A stretch of DNA of 38,585 bases, from positions 1 through 38,585 of IMG/VR virus record IMGVR_UViG_3300009285_007477; one strand, written 5' to 3'. Position numbers and translations under genes: made by a program. The notes beneath the pieces are model-generated. The model searched no databases, was not told the DNA's origin, and worked only from the letters and a program-made list of their open reading frames with translations. Positions 38,475 through 38,585 of the stretch are shown here, one piece after another; the first letter of the stretch is position 1, and each line of letters starts with the position of its first letter. Source of the stretch: a virus.

Positions 38475-38585
38475 TTACACAGCGTCTAAGGAAATGTAAT
38501 ACTCCGTTCCGTTGTGCCAGACCCGCAAACGGTGGCTCTGCGTGAAAGCCGCACTTGCTTCCGCTGCCGCTTCAGTAACTAAAGA
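38475..38585 (-). CDS. C-terminal end of a protein whose start lies outside the window
   Basis: The minus strand is open from the right edge to a TAA at 38475-38477, giving 36 residues ending 'TQSHRLRVWHNGTEYYISLDAV'. The next gene starts 12 bases further on with its ribosome binding site (AAGGAGG) overlapping this stop region. The Ala/Glu-rich helix followed by a small beta unit is consistent with a phage structural protein, but the fragment is too short to name. Confidence 0.55.
   Translation of the reverse strand, partial: SLVTEAAAEASAAFTQSHRLRVWHNGTEYYISLDAV

Noticed and set aside
1-38585. CRISPR array, insertion sequence, integrase or attachment site
   Set aside because: No regularly spaced repeats, transposase, recombinase or tRNA gene was seen. 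The 54-bp and 61-bp repeats are too few and too widely spaced for a CRISPR array and have no transposase nearby.

Overview
The window is a 38.6-kb piece of a tailed double-stranded DNA phage genome (Caudoviricetes). A long tape measure protein, a tail tube protein, a frameshifted G/GT chaperone and a gpJ-like tail tip indicate siphovirus morphology. Every convincing gene lies on the minus strand, so transcription runs from the high-coordinate end to the low end. Genes are packed tightly: many junctions are ATGA, GTGA or TGATG overlaps, and Shine-Dalgarno sequences are strong (GGAGG type). No terminase, replication gene or integrase is visible, so lifestyle and host cannot be fixed. MuF-linked toxins are usually a temperate-phage trait.

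Layout in transcription order. (1) 38.6-35.0 kb: small unknown genes, a phage sigma-70-family factor, a GH108 endolysin, a 3TM holin and a membrane-anchored HExxH peptidase. (2) 35.0-26.6 kb: a DUF1073-type portal with a C-terminal nuclease-like domain; a 1313-residue MuF head protein that also carries an HD-like domain, a DUF3626/ADP-ribosyltransferase (ART)-like domain and a terminal ART domain; then a separate ART gene. All three share a short 'RDxRGRW' linker, and the last two share it as a 61-bp identical direct repeat. Each of the three is followed by a small gene. (3) 26.7-22.5 kb: DUF2213 protease/scaffold, decoration protein, encapsulin-type major capsid protein and a conserved small protein. 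(4) 22.5-11.9 kb: an accessory metabolic block between capsid and head-tail connector genes. It holds a DUF115-like protein, alcohol dehydrogenase, FkbM methyltransferase, split transketolase with a zinc ribbon between the halves, SDR, two sulfotransferase-like proteins, a methyltransferase-GT9-GT8 fusion, a cupin, an APS-kinase-like/nucleotidyltransferase fusion and an AdoMet-decarboxylase (SpeD) homologue. (5) 11.9-1.05 kb: connectors, tail terminator, tube, G/GT chaperone with a textbook -1 slippery site, a DUF2061 membrane protein, tape measure, and a GTA-like tail-tip set. (6) 1.05-0 kb: a 790-nt gene-free stretch with an unidentified, highly structured RNA candidate, then two small genes.

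How it may work together: the head carries enzymatic domains (nuclease-like, HD, ARTs) fused to portal and MuF proteins, positioned to be packaged and delivered with the DNA. The 61-bp repeat would allow in-frame replacement of the MuF toxin tip by the orphan ART. The metabolic block looks like a pathway that makes and attaches a modified (methylated, possibly sulfated) sugar; the target is unknown. Two kinds of repeated intergenic element punctuate the operon: a 54-bp motif present three times and a stem-loop after both the capsid and tube genes. Together with the phage sigma factor they suggest a dedicated late-expression programme. Functional statements come from recognising motifs by eye; no database search was run.
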